Origin: Actinomycetes bacterium
GTDB lineage: Bacteria; Actinomycetota; Actinomycetes; Propionibacteriales; Propionibacteriaceae
Reading direction: 5' to 3'
NCBI GenBank assembly: GCA_023443125.1
Contig: JAEZVO010000013.1
Coordinates: 1-46,370 of the forward strand
DNA length: 46,370 nt
In this document: positions 43,364 to 46,370 of the stretch, piece by piece
Layout: every line of letters begins with the position of its first letter
Numbering within the stretch: the first letter of the stretch is position 1
The notes under the pieces: generated by a model
What the model saw: the letters and a program-made list of their open reading frames with translations, nothing else
Database searches by the model: none
Told to the model about the DNA's origin: nothing
Translations under genes and position numbers: made by a program

Positions 43364-44086
43364 TTAGACGACGCCTTGAGTGCCGAGTAGCCACCCGATG
43401 AGGAAGGTTGCAGTGAGCGCGAGCGCGCCGCCCAGTACGACGCGGGCCGTGGCGCGCAGCGGGTCTGCTTCGCCCAGACGTGCCCCGGTGTAGCCGGTCG
43501 CGGCAAGGGCTACGAGCACCGACGCGAAGATCGCGGGAACCTTCGCAGGGATCGGCACGAGAATCGCGACGAGGAACGGCAGGAGCGCGCCGAGCAGGAA
43601 CGCAGCGAAGGACGCGAACGCGGCGTGCCACGGGCTCACCACATCCTCATCGGCGAGGTGGTGCTCGGCCTCGAGGTACGCAGCGATGGGGTCGCCATCG
43701 CTCAGTTCGTGTGCGACAAGTTTGGCGGTGACGGGGGAGAGCCCCTTGCGTTCGTACGCGCGGGCAAGATGGAGGAGTTGCAGCTCTGGGTCGGTGGCCA
43801 GCGTGCCGCGTTCCTTGTCGATGAGGCTGCGTTGGGCGTCGGACGAGGACGACACCGAGACGTACTCACCGAGCGCCATCGAAATCGCGCCGCCAGCCAC
43901 CGCTGCCACACCAGCAGCGATGAGCGGCCCGAGCTCCGACGTCGCACCCGCGACGCCCACGACGACGGCGGCCGTCGATACGATGCCATCGTTGGCACCC
44001 AGAATGCCGGCCCGCAGCCAATTGAGTTTCTGTGCACCCGCAACGGACTCCTCTGCAGGTGCTCCGGGTAAATCCAGCACGGTCAT
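43364..44086 (-). CDS. VIT1/CCC1-family Fe2+/Mn2+ transporter
   Basis: This 240-residue protein has the VIT signatures LRAGILGANDGIVSTAAVVVGVAGA (helix 1) and AGGAISMALGEYVSVSSSSDAQ (helix 2). A cytoplasmic Glu-rich helix bundle for metal binding lies in the middle (EAEHHLADEDVV), and three more helices follow. It exports or stores ferrous iron and manganese. ATG 44086 is preceded by TACGGT at 6 nt; an upstream TTG (44125) is an unlikely start. A DtxR/IdeR-like box lies upstream, which fits metal control. Confidence 0.9.
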   Translation of the reverse strand: MTVLDLPGAPAEESVAGAQKLNWLRAGILGANDGIVSTAAVVVGVAGATSELGPLIAAGVAAVAGGAISMALGEYVSVSSSSDAQRSLIDKERGTLATDPELQLLHLARAYERKGLSPVTAKLVAHELSDGDPIAAYLEAEHHLADEDVVSPWHAAFASFAAFLLGALLPFLVAILVPIPAKVPAIFASVLVALAATGYTGARLGEADPLRATARVVLGGALALTATFLIGWLLGTQGVV

Positions 44087-44092
44087 GATCTC

Positions 44093-44098
44093 ACCGTA
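44093..44098 (-). promoter_or_regulatory. -10 hexamer of a probable leaderless transcript (VIT gene)
   Basis: On the minus strand TACGGT, then 6 nt, then ATG 44086. Confidence 0.45.
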
Positions 44099-44142
44099 TG
44101 CATCGGCGTCGTCGCTTGCCAGCAAGGGAAGGCAAGCCTGTG

Positions 44143-44161
44143 CAAGGTGAAGCTACCCTAA
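44143..44161 (-). promoter_or_regulatory. DtxR/IdeR-like iron box
   Basis: Minus-strand TTAGGGTAGCTTCACCTTG matches 14 of 19 positions of the DtxR/IdeR consensus TTAGGTTAGSCTAACCTAA. It is centred about 65 bp upstream of the VIT start. A second, weaker AGGCAAGCCT lies at about 44130. The divergent MFS gene begins 60 bp away and could share it. Confidence 0.4.
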
Positions 44162-44220
44162 CGCGACCACCATCTCGGCTGATGTGGGTGTATGACTGAT
44201 GGAGGAGATTGGAGGCGACG

Positions 44221-45429
44221 GTGGAGACAGCCGGCTACGAGCGGGGCAGCGAGGGGTACCGTCGGGTGCTCATCTCGTTGTTTTGCGCCGGGATTGCGAC
44301 GTTCGCGCAGCTCTATTCGGTGCAGGGCGTGCTGCCGCTCGTGCAGGCCGACTTGGGCGTGACCCCGGCCCAGTCCGCGCTGGCGGTGTCTGCGGCAACG
44401 TTAGGGCTCGCGTCCTCGGTGGTGGTGTGGTCGGCAGTGTCCGATCGGTTCGGGCGCAGGCACACCATGATCGTCGCCATTATCGCCGCGACGGTATTCG
44501 CGCTGGCAAGCATCTTCGCTCCGTCGTTTCAGCTGCTGGTGGCCATCCGCTTCTGCGAGGGCGCCGCGCTGGGTGGCATCCCGGCCGTCGCGATGGCCTA
44601 TCTCTCGGAGGAGGTCCACCGAAAACACGCGACGCTCGCCTCCGCCACATACATTTCCGGAACGAGCATCGGTGGGTTGTCGGGGCGCATCATCGCCGCG
44701 CCGATGGGGGAGTTGTGCGGCTGGCGCATCGGCGTGCTATCCGTTACCTGCATGGCGGTGCTCGCCACGGTGGTATTCATCGTCATGTGCCCTCGGCAAC
44801 GCAATTTCGTAGCGCAGCCGATCCGGATGGGAGCGATCACCAGGCGCATCCTCGGAACCCTCACCGACCGACGGCTGCTGGTGCTCTACGCCGAAGCGTT
44901 TTTGCTGATGGGCACCTTCGTCGCAATGTACAACTACTTGGGGTTTCACCTCGGCCAGGAGCCGTTCAATCTGTCACCTGCGTGGGTGTCGCTGCTCTTC
45001 CTCGCGTATCTGTTCGGCAGCTGGTCGTCATCGAAAGCTGGGAAACTCGCGGCGCAGTGGGGGCGACGCCGGGTGCTCGTTGCGTCGACGGCGGTCATGC
45101 TGTGCGGTGCGCTGTTGACTCTCGTCGTGTCACTGCCGGTCATCATCGTCGGGCTCGTGCTGTTCACCATCGGTTTCTTCGCGGCGCACGCCGTAGCGAA
45201 CGGCTGGGTGCCTGCGCTGGCTCACAGGTCAGCGGCGCAGGCATCGTCGTTCTACACCCTGGCCTACTACACGGGCTCGTCCGTCGTCGGATACACGAGC
45301 GGATTGGTGCTGGCGGGCGCTGGCTGGGGCGGATTCATCGTCGCGTTGTGTGTGCTGGAAGCCGTCGCTATTGGCGCAGCCCTGGCGTTGCTGCCGGCCC
45401 GCGACAACGAACCGGCGGCGGACGATTGA
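44221..45429 (+). CDS. MFS transporter (YnfM/AraJ-like)
   Basis: This 402-residue, 12-helix carrier has TPAQSALAVSAATLGLA, the A-motif SDRFGRRHTM after helix 2, and EEVHRKHATLASATYISGTSIGG in the middle, all typical of the YnfM/AraJ exporter group. The substrate is unknown. GTG 44221 is preferred, with GGAGG 5 nt upstream; TTG 44209 would sit only 3 nt from another GGAGG. It converges on the rhomboid-like gene with a 10-bp gap. Confidence 0.85.
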   Translation: METAGYERGSEGYRRVLISLFCAGIATFAQLYSVQGVLPLVQADLGVTPAQSALAVSAATLGLASSVVVWSAVSDRFGRRHTMIVAIIAATVFALASIFAPSFQLLVAIRFCEGAALGGIPAVAMAYLSEEVHRKHATLASATYISGTSIGGLSGRIIAAPMGELCGWRIGVLSVTCMAVLATVVFIVMCPRQRNFVAQPIRMGAITRRILGTLTDRRLLVLYAEAFLLMGTFVAMYNYLGFHLGQEPFNLSPAWVSLLFLAYLFGSWSSSKAGKLAAQWGRRRVLVASTAVMLCGALLTLVVSLPVIIVGLVLFTIGFFAAHAVANGWVPALAHRSAAQASSFYTLAYYTGSSVVGYTSGLVLAGAGWGGFIVALCVLEAVAIGAALALLPARDNEPAADD

Positions 45430-45439
45430 CCGGCGGGAG

Positions 45440-46243
45440 TCAGCTCCGCTTTCTGTTCTTGCTCAATTTGTGCAGTTCAGCGAGTTCTGATTTCGACAGG
45501 GAATCCATGCCGGAGGCGTTGATCTTGTCGAGGAGCGCGTCGAGCTTGGCCTCAGCGTTCTGCTGCTTGCGTTCTGCCGGGCTGGGCTTCGGAGGTTTCG
45601 CCTCCGCGACGCGGAGCTTGCCTCGGCTGCGGAGTTGACGTCGCTGCGGGCCGGGTAGCCAGGTGAACTGCGTCAAGAGCCCGAAACGTCGCGCCCAGAC
45701 AGCAGCTCCGAACAAGCTCAGCACGAGCCCTGCTAGCGCGCCGAGGTTGCCCGCGGCGATCATCGGCAACAGCTGTAACGCCAGGAGGATGGCGCCGAAC
45801 ACCCAGGCGGGGATGCGGAAGAAGAACATCCGGTTCGGTGCTTCAGCGATAAAGATGAGAATGAGGAGCAGCTGGATGAGACCCAACCCGACCAACGGCG
45901 CGCTGCCGGGGAGGAGGAGGTCTGCTGCTAGGTAGGCGAGCGACACGATCACCCAGAGGCCGACGAGGAACGAGGCCATGCGCTGCTTGCCCAGCTGGTC
46001 TTCGATGGCATTGCCGAAATACCAGAAGAAGAAGATCGTGAGCACCGCCCAGATGCCGAATGGTTCGACGAACGGCCACGTGAACAGGCGCCAGACCTCA
46101 CCGCGCATCACCGCGCTGGAGAACATCGCGCCGAATACGGTCAATGATCTGGAGAAGAGTGCGACGAGGCTGCCCAGGCCAGCAGCCAGCGCGACGAACA
46201 CCGTCGTGGTGACCTCGAGTTTGCCGATTCGGAACCAGTACAT
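45440..46243 (-). CDS. rhomboid-fold membrane protein without catalytic residues (DUF6576-type tail)
   Basis: This 267-residue protein has about six helices and rhomboid landmarks: EVWRLFTWPFVEP (first loop) and FFFWYFGNAIEDQLGKQRM. The position of the catalytic GxSG reads VGLGLIQLLL, with no Ser. The place of the second-helix His (AHLGG) reads AGNLGALAG. It is therefore likely a pseudoprotease. The soluble C-terminus, AKLDALLDKINASGMDSLS followed by KSELAELHKLSKNRKRS, is a helical tail seen in such actinobacterial rhomboid-like proteins. ATG 46243 lies within a 20-bp dyad. Confidence 0.78.
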   Translation of the reverse strand: MYWFRIGKLEVTTTVFVALAAGLGSLVALFSRSLTVFGAMFSSAVMRGEVWRLFTWPFVEPFGIWAVLTIFFFWYFGNAIEDQLGKQRMASFLVGLWVIVSLAYLAADLLLPGSAPLVGLGLIQLLLILIFIAEAPNRMFFFRIPAWVFGAILLALQLLPMIAAGNLGALAGLVLSLFGAAVWARRFGLLTQFTWLPGPQRRQLRSRGKLRVAEAKPPKPSPAERKQQNAEAKLDALLDKINASGMDSLSKSELAELHKLSKNRKRS

Positions 46244-46260
46244 GCCACTAGATTGGCATG
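46241..46260 (-). promoter_or_regulatory. perfect dyad overlapping the rhomboid-like gene start
   Basis: CATGCCA (46241-46247) and TGGCATG (46254-46260) form a 7-bp perfect inverted repeat with a 6-bp spacer. The minus-strand ATG is inside it. It could be an operator or an RNA hairpin hiding the start. Confidence 0.4.
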
Positions 46261-46306
46261 CTCGGGAAAATCCGGCGACGACGAACGCGAGTAACTGAGT
46301 CGCCCC

Positions 46307-46358
46307 AAGATAGATCAAGTTGATGGTGGGTAGACGAGCCACGAACTTGATCTATCTT
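46307..46358. repeat. palindromic element, copy 2 (18 of 20 bp paired)
   Basis: Right arm 46339-46358 is identical to the right arm of copy 1. The left arm 46307-46326 differs at two adjacent bases (GA for CG), giving a small internal bulge. The loop differs by one base. This copy lies upstream of a gene start rather than between converging genes, so a pure terminator role is unlikely. Confidence 0.88.
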
Positions 46359-46370
46359 GCCGGTTCGCGT

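Overview
The window is high-GC DNA with GTG/TTG starts, short overlapping operons and the gene order rpmF-rnc-mutM-smc ... ftsY ... ffh ... rpsP-khpA-rimM-trmD ... rplS-lepB-rnhB-DUF2469-yraN-yifB-dprA. That order is typical of Actinobacteria. The anaerobic glycerol-3-phosphate dehydrogenase GlpABC, a three-gene succinate:quinone oxidoreductase and a cobalamin-riboswitch-controlled ECF transporter suggest a propionic-acid-type actinobacterium (Propionibacteriaceae). This assignment is inference from gene content; no sequence search was run.

Layout. 1-500: the tail of an IS481-type transposase and a 31-codon remnant of an exported-protein gene. 506-2850: yceD-rpmF-rnc-mutM, with very tight or overlapping junctions. 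3003-4921: a methyltransferase, a small membrane protein and a GtrA-family protein. 4926-8459: smc, closed by a palindromic element that recurs at 46307-46358. 8598-16332: a glycerol block on the minus strand (glpF-glpK, glpA-glpB-glpC and a SorC-type regulator). 16433-21907: ftsY and ffh, separated by an amino-acid ABC transporter whose binding protein and permease are fused. 21962-24675: an amidohydrolase, an SppA-like protease and a small zinc metallopeptidase. 24868-26847: rpsP-khpA-rimM-trmD. 26992-30455: sdhCAB. 30883-36156: rplS-lepB-rnhB-DUF2469, then the DNA-processing genes yraN-yifB-dprA. 36167-40090: an ECF transporter operon (T, double ATPase, S) read leftwards from a cobalamin riboswitch, with an unlisted 39-codon ORF between them. 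40120-46243: an isoaspartate methyltransferase, a lipoprotein, two MFS exporters, a VIT-type metal transporter and a rhomboid-fold protein without catalytic residues.

How it fits together. The information-processing backbone (RNase III, SMC, the SRP GTPases, ribosome maturation, signal peptidase, RNase HII, DprA) is interrupted by three self-contained metabolic cassettes: glp, amino-acid uptake and sdh. Glycerol enters by GlpF, is phosphorylated by GlpK and oxidised by membrane-bound GlpABC into the quinone pool; the sdh complex couples to the same pool.

The most interesting non-coding signals are: (i) the B12 riboswitch with a hidden short ORF ahead of the ECF operon; (ii) a repeated palindrome with a nearly perfect 20-bp stem; (iii) TANNNT hexamers placed 6-7 nt before the start codon of eight unrelated genes, which points to leaderless transcription; (iv) a near-identical 12-nt motif upstream of both glp operons; (v) mutually exclusive hairpins around the yraN start and upstream of rplS; and (vi) a DtxR/IdeR-like box in front of the VIT gene. 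I saw no tRNA, rRNA or CRISPR array.
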